From an uncultured Clostridia bacterium (GTDB lineage: Bacteria > Bacillota > Clostridia > TANB77 > CAG-508), in NCBI GenBank assembly GCA_947628395.1, contig CANQZP010000068.1:1-6606 (forward strand): 6,606 nt of DNA. The letters run 5' to 3'. Below the pieces are notes generated by a model, which was not told the origin of the DNA, searched no databases, and was given only the letters and a program-made list of their open reading frames with translations. A program made the position numbers and the translations under genes. This document shows positions 1 to 5,625 of this stretch, in pieces; the first letter of the stretch is position 1, and the number at the start of each line of letters is the position of its first letter.

Positions 1-410
1 TAACTTTTATTTGGATTCTGTGGATTGTAGAAAACATCTAATTCAGTTCCAACAGGAAAATGTTCTTCTAATACATTGGTATAAATATGGGCATTACTAT
101 TCATTACTAAATTTTTTTCTTTTACATTATTTTCTACTTTAGTTTTTACCTTATTAAAAGATGATGATTTATTTATAATCCAACCATATTTAAATCTCTG
201 GTTATATTTAGCATTGTTAACAATATATTCTACTATAGGAAAATGTACTCCATTATTATTCCATAATGTATATTTTATAACTTTTCCTTTTGTTTTTTGA
301 TTGCATTGCTCAACCATCCTTTTATCTTTGTTCTTAAATATTATTGCAAGAATCAGCAATATTAGACCTACAGATATAAATATTATAAAAAACAATAAAT
401 TTATTTTCAT
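1..410 (-). CDS. DUF3592-type membrane protein, C-terminus cut by the window edge
   Basis: The frame runs open from an ATG at 410 to the left edge, giving 136 visible residues and no stop, so the C-terminus is missing. Residues about 4-25 form one strongly hydrophobic N-terminal membrane segment, followed by a basic stretch (KNKDKR). The rest fits the DUF3592 family: a TKGKVIKY strand at 40-47, FPIVEYIVN at 57-65, and the hallmark FPVGTELDVFYNP at 118-130 followed by QNPNKS. Family members are small membrane-anchored proteins of unknown function, often with a second membrane helix after this motif, which would lie outside the window. The start is supported by a GAGG ribosome-binding site 9 bases upstream and by a strong promoter about 100 bases upstream. 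Membrane location is inferred from the helix; no specific role can be given. Confidence 0.82.
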   Translation of the reverse strand, partial: MKINLLFFIIFISVGLILLILAIIFKNKDKRMVEQCNQKTKGKVIKYTLWNNNGVHFPIVEYIVNNAKYNQRFKYGWIINKSSSFNKVKTKVENNVKEKNLVMNSNAHIYTNVLEEHFPVGTELDVFYNPQNPNKS

Positions 411-513
411 TTCTTAAAACCTCACATTTTTATATAATTTAAGAGCAACAATTTTAAAAGAATTCTCTTCATTTATATTTACCATTCTTTTATTTATAAT
501 ACAACTTTTATTC

Positions 514-542
514 ATTATAGCATAGGGTATTTTTAAAGTCAA
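514..542 (-). promoter_or_regulatory. Near-consensus sigma-A promoter for the DUF3592 gene
   Basis: On the minus strand a TTGACT -35 box (537-542) is separated by exactly 17 bases from a perfect TATAAT -10 box (514-519). A TG one base before the -10 makes it an extended -10 promoter. It points toward the ATG at 410. Transcription would begin near 507, leaving a leader of roughly 95 bases with no obvious riboswitch fold. This is the best promoter sequence in the window. Confidence 0.85.
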
Positions 543-573
543 ACAAATAATCAATGATTTTATTAATATTTTG

Positions 574-590
574 CTTAATTTTAAATTAAG
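574..590. repeat. Perfect 17-base palindrome upstream of the DUF3592 promoter
   Basis: Arms of 8 bases (CTTAATTT and AAATTAAG) surround a single central T. It lies about 30 bases upstream of the -35 box, where an operator or activator site could sit. In sequence this AT-rich it could also be chance. No second copy was seen elsewhere in the window. Confidence 0.35.
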
Positions 591-688
591 TAAACTTTAT
601 TAAAATTTGTATTTATAGACGGCTTTAGCAGATATAAAATTATAGGTCTAAAAATAGTAGAATTAAATTTTATGAGGATTTAGTTATT

Positions 689-816
689 GTGGAAATAACT
701 TATCACAAAGAGGGGAATTATTATATTCCAGACTTATATTTAAATGGATAGGACTTATGAATAATTATAAGCATTTAATTGAATAAATTATACTAGAAGA
801 ACTAATTTATTGTTAA
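689..816 (+). pseudogene. tnpV: tnpV relic (transposon-encoded protein TnpV), both ends kept and middle lost
   Basis: Translation from a GTG at 689 gives MEITYHKEGNYYIPDLYLNG and then stops at 749-751. This is the characteristic N-terminus of TnpV, a small protein of unknown function carried by mobile elements of Clostridia. One frame over, from 757, the sequence reads MNNYKHLIE, a TAA stop at 784, then IILEELIYC and a stop at 814. That closely fits the family's C-terminus (MNN-x-K-x-x-A-E-E-I-x-L-x-E-L-I-Y-C, from memory). Full-length TnpV is roughly 110-130 residues, so most of the middle has been deleted, with a frameshift and two internal stops. The gene is dead. A terminator hairpin directly follows the final stop. 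The 70-90 bases before the GTG contain no recognisable gene, and no resolvase or terminal repeats were found nearby. Confidence 0.8.
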
Positions 817-820
817 TTCA

Positions 821-857
821 AAAATAGAGCAGAGTTATGAAAATTCTGCTCTATTTT
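821..857. terminator. Bidirectional terminator between the tnpV relic and the transglutaminase gene
   Basis: A perfect 13-base-pair stem (821-833 with 845-857) encloses an 11-base loop. The core is AGAGCAGA/TCTGCTCT, with A-runs on the left arm and T-runs on the right, so it can end transcription in both directions. It lies 5 bases past the last tnpV-relic stop on the plus strand, and 8 bases past the transglutaminase stop on the minus strand. Confidence 0.88.
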
Positions 858-865
858 AAAATAAT

Positions 866-1759
866 CTAATTTAATGCTCCTGACATGATTCTAAATTTGG
901 GAATATTGTTCCATACTTCTTGTAGTTTATTAAAATTTTCATTAGGATTTAACATTAAGTTAGCTAAATTATCTAATTCTCTATATTCTTTTTCAGATAA
1001 TTCAAAATTTTTATCCTGTATGTATTTTGGTACATGCAAAAATATAATTTCGTTGTTCATTAAAGAATGAAAATCATAAAACAGACCTCTTATAGCTGCT
1101 TTCATTCCTAAAGTAACTGGATCAGAAGCATACAATATACTTTCTACTTTTAGTTTATTGTTTCTTAATCCTAAATAGGCATTGGCTCCAAATATGAATT
1201 TATCATAAGGAATATTGTTTAAATCAAATCCCATTTCGTGGTCTGGACAATGTTGATCTGCGTCAACTAATTTCCATACTTTTTCTTTATCATCATAATA
1301 TTCTGTAATCCAATGGTCATAATTAATTTCATCGTATTTTATATATGGTGCAAATCCGCTTCTTACTCTGGCAGGAACACCTTTTGCTTTTAATATACTT
1401 GCCAATAATATGGCTTGTCCTCTACAAGTAATATGTATTTTATCCTTTGCTTCTCTTTTTATTTCATAATTAGGATTTTTTCTTAATAACTCAGCTATCA
1501 TACTTTGAGCTGTCGGAAAATAATCTTCTTCATAATCTAATCTTGTAATAGGAACTTTTGTCATGTCTCCCCAAAAACAATTTGATTTACTTCTAACATT
1601 TTCTTCATCAAATGCTACAGGATGAATTATTTGCATTCTTTGTAACAAACATAATTCTTCTATATCATCTGGCAAGTTTTTTGCAAAATCTTTATAATAC
1701 CCTAAATCTGTAAATTGACTCGTTTGCTTATAAAAGTCTAATATTTCTTTACTTTTCAT
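866..1759 (-). CDS. Transglutaminase-like (papain-fold) domain protein
   Basis: This is a cytoplasmic-looking protein of 297 residues with no signal peptide or membrane helix. A transglutaminase-like core lies in the middle. The catalytic Cys is C112 in ITCRGQAILLASILKAKG, followed by VPARVRSGFAPY. The His is H149 in the motif DHWITEY, and the Asp is D166 in KLVDADQ. All three triad residues are present in the usual order and spacing, so the enzyme is probably active, as a protease, amidase or cross-linking enzyme; the substrate is unknown. The N-terminal 85 residues and the C-terminal 120 are not recognisable. The frame could start at 1783 or 1765, but GGAG sits 10 bases before the ATG at 1759, so that start is preferred. 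It overlaps the nitroreductase gene by 11 bases, showing translational coupling as the last gene of a three-gene operon. Confidence 0.82.
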   Translation of the reverse strand: MKSKEILDFYKQTSQFTDLGYYKDFAKNLPDDIEELCLLQRMQIIHPVAFDEENVRSKSNCFWGDMTKVPITRLDYEEDYFPTAQSMIAELLRKNPNYEIKREAKDKIHITCRGQAILLASILKAKGVPARVRSGFAPYIKYDEINYDHWITEYYDDKEKVWKLVDADQHCPDHEMGFDLNNIPYDKFIFGANAYLGLRNNKLKVESILYASDPVTLGMKAAIRGLFYDFHSLMNNEIIFLHVPKYIQDKNFELSEKEYRELDNLANLMLNPNENFNKLQEVWNNIPKFRIMSGALN

Positions 1760-2321
1760 TTTCATACCACTCCAAAACTTCATTTAATTTTTTTCTTGTT
1801 CTCTTCTTTGGAAATTCATCTGAATAACCTATTGAAATTGCAGAAATTAATTCCATATCACTTTTACCTACTAAATTAGCAATATCTTTTTGAGTATATA
1901 CAATATCTCTTATCCATAAAGAACCTAATCCTAAATCAGTTGCTCTTAAGCAAATATGTTCTATAGCTGCACCTATTGATAATGAATCGCCTATAAGCCA
2001 ATTATCTTCTTTAGGTTTAAATACTAATATTAAAATTGGAGCTTGCTTCATAATATTCGCAGTAGCTTTAACGCTACTATTTGCATTATATATTTTTCTT
2101 TCTAAGCTAACTTTTGATTTTTTCTCTTTCTCAAGCATAATATCTGCAATTTCGTTTTTAATTTTATCTTTTACAATCATAAATTTCCAAGGTTGTCTAT
2201 TCTTTGCAGAAGGAGCAAATCTTGCATAATTTATTAAATCTTCTATTATTTCATTAGAAACATCTAAATTTTTATACTTTCTAATGCTCCTTCTATTTTT
2301 TATAACCGTTTTTAATTCCAA
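1749..2321 (-). CDS. Nitroreductase-family FMN-dependent oxidoreductase, TTG start
   Basis: At 190 residues this has the normal length for the family. The N-terminal FMN-binding signature RRSIRKY is at 10-16, APSAKNRQPWKF at 36-47, and the helix and loop GAAIEHICLRATDLGLGSLW at 117-136. These are the standard nitroreductase landmarks. Such enzymes bind FMN as dimers in the cytoplasm and reduce nitroaromatics, quinones, flavins or enones with NAD(P)H; the natural substrate here is unknown. The start must be the TTG at 2321: the next Met is residue 48, which would remove the FMN-binding motif. A GAAGGGA ribosome-binding site lies 10 bases upstream. It is the middle gene of the operon, 24 bases after the unknown 141-residue gene and overlapping the transglutaminase gene, so the three are probably co-expressed. 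Confidence 0.9.
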   Translation of the reverse strand: MELKTVIKNRRSIRKYKNLDVSNEIIEDLINYARFAPSAKNRQPWKFMIVKDKIKNEIADIMLEKEKKSKVSLERKIYNANSSVKATANIMKQAPILILVFKPKEDNWLIGDSLSIGAAIEHICLRATDLGLGSLWIRDIVYTQKDIANLVGKSDMELISAISIGYSDEFPKKRTRKKLNEVLEWYENEK

Positions 2322-2345
2322 TTTTTTTCTTTCCCTTCAATATTA

Positions 2346-2771
2346 TTATCTAACTTTGTCTAAATTTTCGCTAAGTTCTTCTACGTTTAACTCTTCCAAT
2401 TTAATTTTTTTACTTTTAAGATATTCATTGAGAGTATATAGGTTAGTATGTTCATCATAATTTATAATTTCTATTATAGGAATAGAATTAGTTTTAATTC
2501 CATATCTTATTAATTCGCTACATATTATATTTATTTTATCTCTTTTATCTTTTCTGTCTAAAATAGTTCTAACACCATACTTAAGATAATTTCCATAAGA
2601 AAAAAAATTACTTTCGACAACATATTCTGGATATGATATTTGTAATTTTTTATTTAAGGATAATAATTTCAAATAACATGTTAGATCTCTCGGATTTAAT
2701 CTACTACCAAAGAAACTTGCTGAGATTTCGGTAAATGGTTTATCTTTTGGATAATAATTTATTTGACTCAT
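2346..2771 (-). CDS. Unrecognised 141-residue protein, first gene of the operon
   Basis: I do not recognise the family. It is a soluble-looking protein with no membrane helix or signal peptide, mixed alpha/beta in character and rich in Lys, Asn, Ile and Leu. Visible stretches include YYPKDKPFTEISASFFGSRL near the N-terminus, a YGNYLKYGVRTIL segment at about 59-71, a hydrophobic strand SIPIIEIINY at about 96-105, and a charged C-terminal helix (ELNVEELSENLDKV). The gene is certainly built for expression. AGAGAGGTGA, one of the best ribosome-binding sites in the window, lies 7 bases before the ATG, with an extended -10 promoter just upstream. It stands 24 bases ahead of the nitroreductase gene. 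It could be a stand-alone domain partnering one of the two enzymes, but that is only inferred from position. Confidence 0.8.
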   Translation of the reverse strand: MSQINYYPKDKPFTEISASFFGSRLNPRDLTCYLKLLSLNKKLQISYPEYVVESNFFSYGNYLKYGVRTILDRKDKRDKINIICSELIRYGIKTNSIPIIEIINYDEHTNLYTLNEYLKSKKIKLEELNVEELSENLDKVR

Positions 2772-2795
2772 TGTAATTTCACCTCTCTTGATAAA

Positions 2796-2804
2796 ATTAT
2801 AACA
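2796..2804 (-). promoter_or_regulatory. Extended -10 promoter for the unknown/nitroreductase/transglutaminase operon
   Basis: On the minus strand a perfect TATAAT (2796-2801) is preceded by TG plus one base, forming an extended -10. It is 24 bases from the ATG at 2771 and just upstream of the strong ribosome-binding site. No good TTGACA-like -35 box is seen at 16-18 bases; that region is T-rich terminator tail. This suggests dependence on the extended -10 or on an activator, for which the adjacent AraC-type protein is the obvious candidate. Confidence 0.6.
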
Positions 2805-2816
2805 AAATCAAAATAA

Positions 2817-2856
2817 AAAAGATAAACTTAACAGAAATCAGTTTTGTTTATCTTTT
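2817..2856 (-). terminator. Intrinsic terminator of the AraC-family gene
   Basis: An 11-base-pair perfect stem pairs AAAAGATAAAC (2817-2827) with GTTTATCTTTT (2846-2856) around an 18-base loop. In the minus direction it is followed by a T-rich run. The upstream arm contains the last sense codons of the regulator gene and the stop lies in the loop. It separates the regulator from the downstream operon. Confidence 0.75.
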
Positions 2857-3644
2857 ATTAACATATATAAATAACAATTATTATCGGTGTACAATTCAAA
2901 ATTAAATTCATCATCAATAGTATAATTTGTAGAATTTAACCATTGTGTATATATTATTTTCTCCATTTTAACTATATCTTTTTGTTCTCTTGAATTAGCA
3001 CTAAATATTACATATTTTCCTCTAGGAATAATAAATTCTTTTGTGTTCTTATATTTTTCTTTACTGCCAATATAGTATAAATATCCGTCTTTATTACATA
3101 TAGATATTCCATACATTCCACTTTTATTAAATTTATCGTATAATCCACTTTTTTCAATATCTGCATATAATTTCCTTATATTATATAATAAATCTTCGTG
3201 AGTTTTAGCTGATGTTTCAACACAATATAACCTTATTTCATCAATTTCATTTATTTCATAATTTAGCTCTTCACAAATATCATTATTGTCATTAAATCTT
3301 ATTATTGGAAATTGTTTGTATTCCATATTACTTGTTTTACATCTACTCGGTGTTATTCCAAACATATTTTTAAATGCTCTAGTAAATGAAATTGCTGAAT
3401 TATACTTATACTTAACTGCTAAATCTATAACTTTTATATCTGTTGTTTTTAATTCTTCAAATGCTTTGCTTAATCTTCTTTTTCTTATATACTCTGCTAA
3501 TGAAATATTAGTTAAAAACATAAATATTCTCTGTAAGTTATATTCTGATACACCAACTATCTTTGCAAGTTTTCTATATTCTATATTTTCAGTTAGATTT
3601 TTTTCTATGTATTGAATCATATTATTTAAATATTCATAGTTCAT
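2838..3644 (-). CDS. AraC-family regulator with a C-terminal GyrI-like effector-binding domain
   Basis: The protein is 268 residues long. Residues about 5-103 form the AraC/XylS double helix-turn-helix. The first helix-turn-helix is in YRKLAKIVGVSEYNLQRIF (23-41), and the second in VIDLAVKYKYNSAISFTRAF (72-91), ending with the family signature FGITPSR (95-101). Residues about 120-265 fit the GyrI-like/Rob-type effector domain, with KSGMYGISI, YLYYIGSKE, a central PRGKYVIFSA strand and a W-containing helix before the end. This is the Rob layout, with the DNA-binding domain first and a small-molecule sensor second. Such proteins typically activate genes answering hydrophobic or cationic compounds. 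The start ATG has an AAGGA site 10 bases upstream. That site and any promoter lie inside a decayed DUF1016 fragment. It precedes the nitroreductase operon in the same direction and is its likely regulator by position; no operator was identified. Confidence 0.9.
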   Translation of the reverse strand: MNYEYLNNMIQYIEKNLTENIEYRKLAKIVGVSEYNLQRIFMFLTNISLAEYIRKRRLSKAFEELKTTDIKVIDLAVKYKYNSAISFTRAFKNMFGITPSRCKTSNMEYKQFPIIRFNDNNDICEELNYEINEIDEIRLYCVETSAKTHEDLLYNIRKLYADIEKSGLYDKFNKSGMYGISICNKDGYLYYIGSKEKYKNTKEFIIPRGKYVIFSANSREQKDIVKMEKIIYTQWLNSTNYTIDDEFNFELYTDNNCYLYMLIKDKQN

Positions 3645-3654
3645 ATTTTAAAAT

Positions 3655-3873
3655 TCCTTCTATATATACTTTTCTTACTTCTTTATCTTTTACTTTTTTC
3701 ATAAGAACAATATTGTGTCCCCAAGGAACTTGTGCAACAAGTTATTGCACTCCTTCATCATCTTTATATTCTAAATAAAATTTTTTCATATATTTTAGAT
3801 TTTTTACTAAAAAAGCTGTTGAATTAGGAAATTCCATTTTTAAATCTTTTGAAATTTCATCTATAAACTTAGA
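3655..3873 (-). pseudogene. Fragment of a DUF1016/YhcG-type PDDEXK nuclease, with a nonsense mutation
   Basis: The minus frame reads SKFIDEISKDLKMEFP, then LVKNLKYMKKFYLEY, then DDEGVQ, a TAA stop at 3742-3744, and LVAQVPWGHNIVLMKKVKDK. This is the N-terminal DUF1016 domain of YhcG-like nucleases, where SKDLK-x-EFP, VRNLKYM and QLVAQIPWGHN are hallmark strings. The stop stands where the family has a second Gln (CAA to TAA). Only about 70 of some 330-350 residues remain: the beginning is lost at about 3873 and the C-terminal nuclease domain is absent. Homology fades just after KDKEVRKVYIE, where the frame runs into the ribosome-binding site and start of the AraC-family gene. It is non-functional. 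Full-length relatives occur with restriction-modification and other defence or mobile loci. Confidence 0.85.
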
Positions 3874-3880
3874 GAAAAGA

Positions 3881-3895
3881 TGTTCTTATAGAACA
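3881..3895. repeat. Perfect short inverted repeat TGTTCT-TAT-AGAACA
   Basis: Two 6-base arms flank a 3-base centre, at the edge of the DUF1016 fragment, where the homology ends. The spacing and symmetry suit a dimeric repressor site. It is not a Bacillota LexA box, which is GAAC-N4-GTTC in the opposite polarity. Since the surroundings are relic sequence, it may be inherited from a lost element. Confidence 0.4.
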
Positions 3896-3984
3896 CGAAA
3901 TCCCATAAAAACACCCAGACTGGTACCATTGACATAGATATCTACAACTTTTTGGCTCTCTTTGACAATTGATACAAAAATCAA
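3886..3984 (-). other. Short unidentified coding-like segment of different composition
   Basis: The minus frame is open for about 32 residues, including VVDIYVNGTSLGVFMGF, and ends at a TAA inside the small inverted repeat. The peptide looks like real protein, with a beta strand, an NG turn and a second strand. Its codons (GGT, ACC, CTG, GTC, ATC) are richer in G and C than those of the neighbouring genes. No start codon with a ribosome-binding site and no family was recognised. It is most simply a fragment of a foreign gene. It is in frame with the DUF1016 fragment but is not part of that domain as I know it. Confidence 0.4.
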
Positions 3985-4043
3985 TCAATTTATTTAAGTA
4001 TATCATATTTTTAATAAATTGCAACAAAATTATAATAAAATTT

Positions 4044-4333
4044 ATAAAAAAAGAAGCCTCTTGCGAGGAAAAGAAAGAATTTGATATTAAATATGAATAT
4101 AAAAATAAGATTAAATCATTAGAAAAAGAAAATAAACATTTACACAAAATCATTGATAAATTCTATAACACAATAGAAAAATTTATACATTGGATTTGTC
4201 TTAAATTTAGAATTGGAGAATCAAAAGAATTAGTCAAAAATTTTCAAGAGGATACACACACTTTTATTGATCCAGTAAAACAACTAGACTTTGAAGAAAA
4301 ACAAAAGTATTAGAATGGGATTTAGAAAAATAA
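4044..4333 (+). pseudogene. Probable C-terminal fragment of a Mob/Pre-type plasmid recombination protein, frameshifted at its end
   Basis: A plus-strand open frame, openable at a TTG at 3969 but without a ribosome-binding site, encodes a charged coiled-coil-like stretch (KIKSLEKENKHLHKIIDKFY), then TIEKFIHWICLKF and FQEDTHTFIDPVKQLDFEEK, stopping at 4311. Shifting back one base near 4307 continues it as VLEWDLEK with a stop at 4331-4333. This tail makes the protein end just at the terminator and resembles the tails of clostridial MobV/Pre relaxases as I remember them. The catalytic N-terminal relaxase domain is entirely absent, so it cannot nick DNA. Residues before about 4060 are low-complexity AT-rich sequence and may not belong to it. 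The family assignment is from memory and only moderate; a fragment of another coiled-coil protein is possible. Confidence 0.5.
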
Positions 4334-4358
4334 AGACCATTTTCACTAATGGTCTTTA
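4331..4358. terminator. Bidirectional terminator between the Mob-like relic and the amidotransferase gene
   Basis: A perfect 11-base-pair stem (TAAAGACCATT with AATGGTCTTTA) encloses a 6-base loop. T-rich sequence follows on the plus side and T-rich complement on the minus side. It begins at the stop codon of the frameshift-corrected Mob-like frame, and lies 34 bases beyond the amidotransferase stop. Confidence 0.88.
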
Positions 4359-4385
4359 TTTAATTTTTAATATATTCTGTTCCAT
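4356..4385 (-). other. Nine-codon ORF (stop included) with a good ribosome-binding site, possibly a truncated gene start
   Basis: Just after the amidotransferase stop, AGGAG lies 4 bases before an ATG that opens MEQNILKIK and closes at the terminator stem. It is too short to call a gene. The ribosome-binding site suggests either the start of a lost third operon gene cut off where the terminator begins, or chance. Confidence 0.2.
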
Positions 4386-4392
4386 TTTTCTC

Positions 4393-5079
4393 CTAATTAT
4401 TTTTACATGCTTCTATAAAACTTTTAAATATTTTATTCATATTTTCATCCATCTTATATAAACTTTCTGGATGAAATCTTACACCGATATAGAATTTTTT
4501 ATCTTTCGATTCCACAACATCTGCGTAACCATCTTCACAAAGACCTACTTTAGCTAAAAGAGGTGACTCATCAATAGCCCTTTTATGCCTTGAATTAACC
4601 ATAATATCTTCTTTATGTATTATATTATAAAATTTTGATGATACATCAATATGTATGCTATGAACATAATCTTCATTTAATTTATTATGCTTTTCTGGAT
4701 TAGATATTTTATAAGTTGTTCCTCCAAGTCCTCTTACAACACTATTTTGTCCTGCACATATTCCTAAGCAAGGTATATTATTATCGTAACAATATTTAGC
4801 AATCCAATTTTCAAATGCTTCGTTTGTAGTTCCTCCTTGTAATATAATTCCATCACATAATTTTATTTGTTCTATAATTTCTTCTTTTTGTATTTTTTCT
4901 TCAACAATTTGCCACTCATCAGTAGTATATAGAATTTCATTATTTGGAGACAGTATTCCAATACCAATAGCGCCATTATCAAATATAGCTTGTTTTACTT
5001 CATCTCTAATTAAAGTATTTGTTCTAACTTTATCATCTTTTATATGTTTTCCTACTATTCCTATAATTACTTTACTCAT
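4393..5079 (-). CDS. Class I glutamine amidotransferase, gamma-glutamyl-GABA hydrolase type (peptidase C26)
   Basis: The protein has 228 residues, close to the usual 230-255. The catalytic nucleophile is C108 in PCLGICAGQN, with the partner His and Glu H203 and E205 in GVRFHPES. The oxyanion-loop strand GIILQGG is at 77-83 and the VNSRHKRAI segment at 161-169 matches the VNS-x-H-x motif of the family. All expected catalytic residues are present. Family members hydrolyse gamma-glutamyl amides such as gamma-glutamyl-GABA (PuuD) or related conjugates in the cytoplasm. No putrescine-pathway genes lie nearby, so the real substrate is open. The start overlaps the GNAT stop by 8 bases and uses AAGGGAG 10 bases upstream, so it is translationally coupled and downstream in that operon. 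Confidence 0.88.
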   Translation of the reverse strand: MSKVIIGIVGKHIKDDKVRTNTLIRDEVKQAIFDNGAIGIGILSPNNEILYTTDEWQIVEEKIQKEEIIEQIKLCDGIILQGGTTNEAFENWIAKYCYDNNIPCLGICAGQNSVVRGLGGTTYKISNPEKHNKLNEDYVHSIHIDVSSKFYNIIHKEDIMVNSRHKRAIDESPLLAKVGLCEDGYADVVESKDKKFYIGVRFHPESLYKMDENMNKIFKSFIEACKNN

Positions 5080-5590
5080 TTACTTTCCACTCCCTTAATG
5101 TATAACGATAATAATCTTGTCCATCTCTTACATATTTAAAACCATATTTATTATATAGTTCATTTAATTTTTTATTTGAACTTACACATTCTATTCGTAA
5201 ATAATCTTTTTTACTTTCTTTTGTTATTTTTTTTGCTAGTTTAAACAACTCTTTACCAATATTTTTATATCCTACTTTTGACACTACCTTATACAAATAA
5301 TAAGCATTTGATTTATTATCGTCCCAAAAATTACTATCTGTAGATATTTCAAATCCTGCAATTATTTCATTATCTTTTTTTAAAATATAGAAATTACCAT
5401 TTTTAATTACTTGAATAAATTGTTCTTTTGGATGATTGGTTAAATATTTACTCCATTGCTTTATACCATTTTCCTTAAACCATTTCATTCTTTCTGCGTA
5501 TAGATTTATGATTTCATCTATATCATCAATAGTAGCTTTTTCAAATATAATATTGTTTTTTAGTAAATTTTCTTGTTTTATATTTTTCAT
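5072..5590 (-). CDS. GNAT-family N-acetyltransferase
   Basis: The protein has 172 residues. From residue 13 it has the GNAT N-terminus IIFEKATIDDIDEIINLYAE. YKVVSKVGYKNIGKELF (about 100-116) is the acetyl-CoA pyrophosphate-binding strand and loop, degenerate relative to Q/R-x-x-G-x-G/A. The strand LRIECVSSNKKLNELYNKYG, followed by FKYV, is the typical C-terminal half. It should transfer an acetyl group from acetyl-CoA to an amine; the substrate cannot be told. An upstream ATG at 5605 is in frame, but it is part of the ribosome-binding site (GAGGGG, 7 bases before the ATG at 5590), so the later start is chosen. It is the first intact gene of the operon with the amidotransferase, 35 bases after the broken fic gene. 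Only a weak promoter candidate (TTGGAA, 17 bases, AATAAT) was seen, inside the fic relic. Confidence 0.85.
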   Translation of the reverse strand: MKNIKQENLLKNNIIFEKATIDDIDEIINLYAERMKWFKENGIKQWSKYLTNHPKEQFIQVIKNGNFYILKKDNEIIAGFEISTDSNFWDDNKSNAYYLYKVVSKVGYKNIGKELFKLAKKITKESKKDYLRIECVSSNKKLNELYNKYGFKYVRDGQDYYRYTLREWKVNE

Positions 5591-5625
5591 TTTATATCCC
5601 CTCATATTTATAAGTAATCTTTATA

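Noticed and set aside
885..1070. Plus-strand open frame inside the transglutaminase gene
   Set aside because: It is the mirror of a well-supported minus-strand gene, has no ribosome-binding site, and its translation is a low-complexity hydrophobic string.
3286..3778. Two overlapping plus-strand open frames opposite the AraC-family gene and DUF1016 fragment
   Set aside because: They are antisense shadows of recognisable minus-strand sequence, with no start signals and no family resemblance.
3881..3895. LexA (SOS) box reading of the TGTTCT/AGAACA palindrome
   Set aside because: Bacillota LexA boxes are GAAC-N4-GTTC; here the half-sites point the other way with a different spacing, and no SOS gene is adjacent.
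3869..4153. Minus-strand open frame of 94 codons opposite the Mob-like fragment
   Set aside because: The translation is hydrophobic AT-driven noise, has no ribosome-binding site, and runs across several unrelated relic segments.
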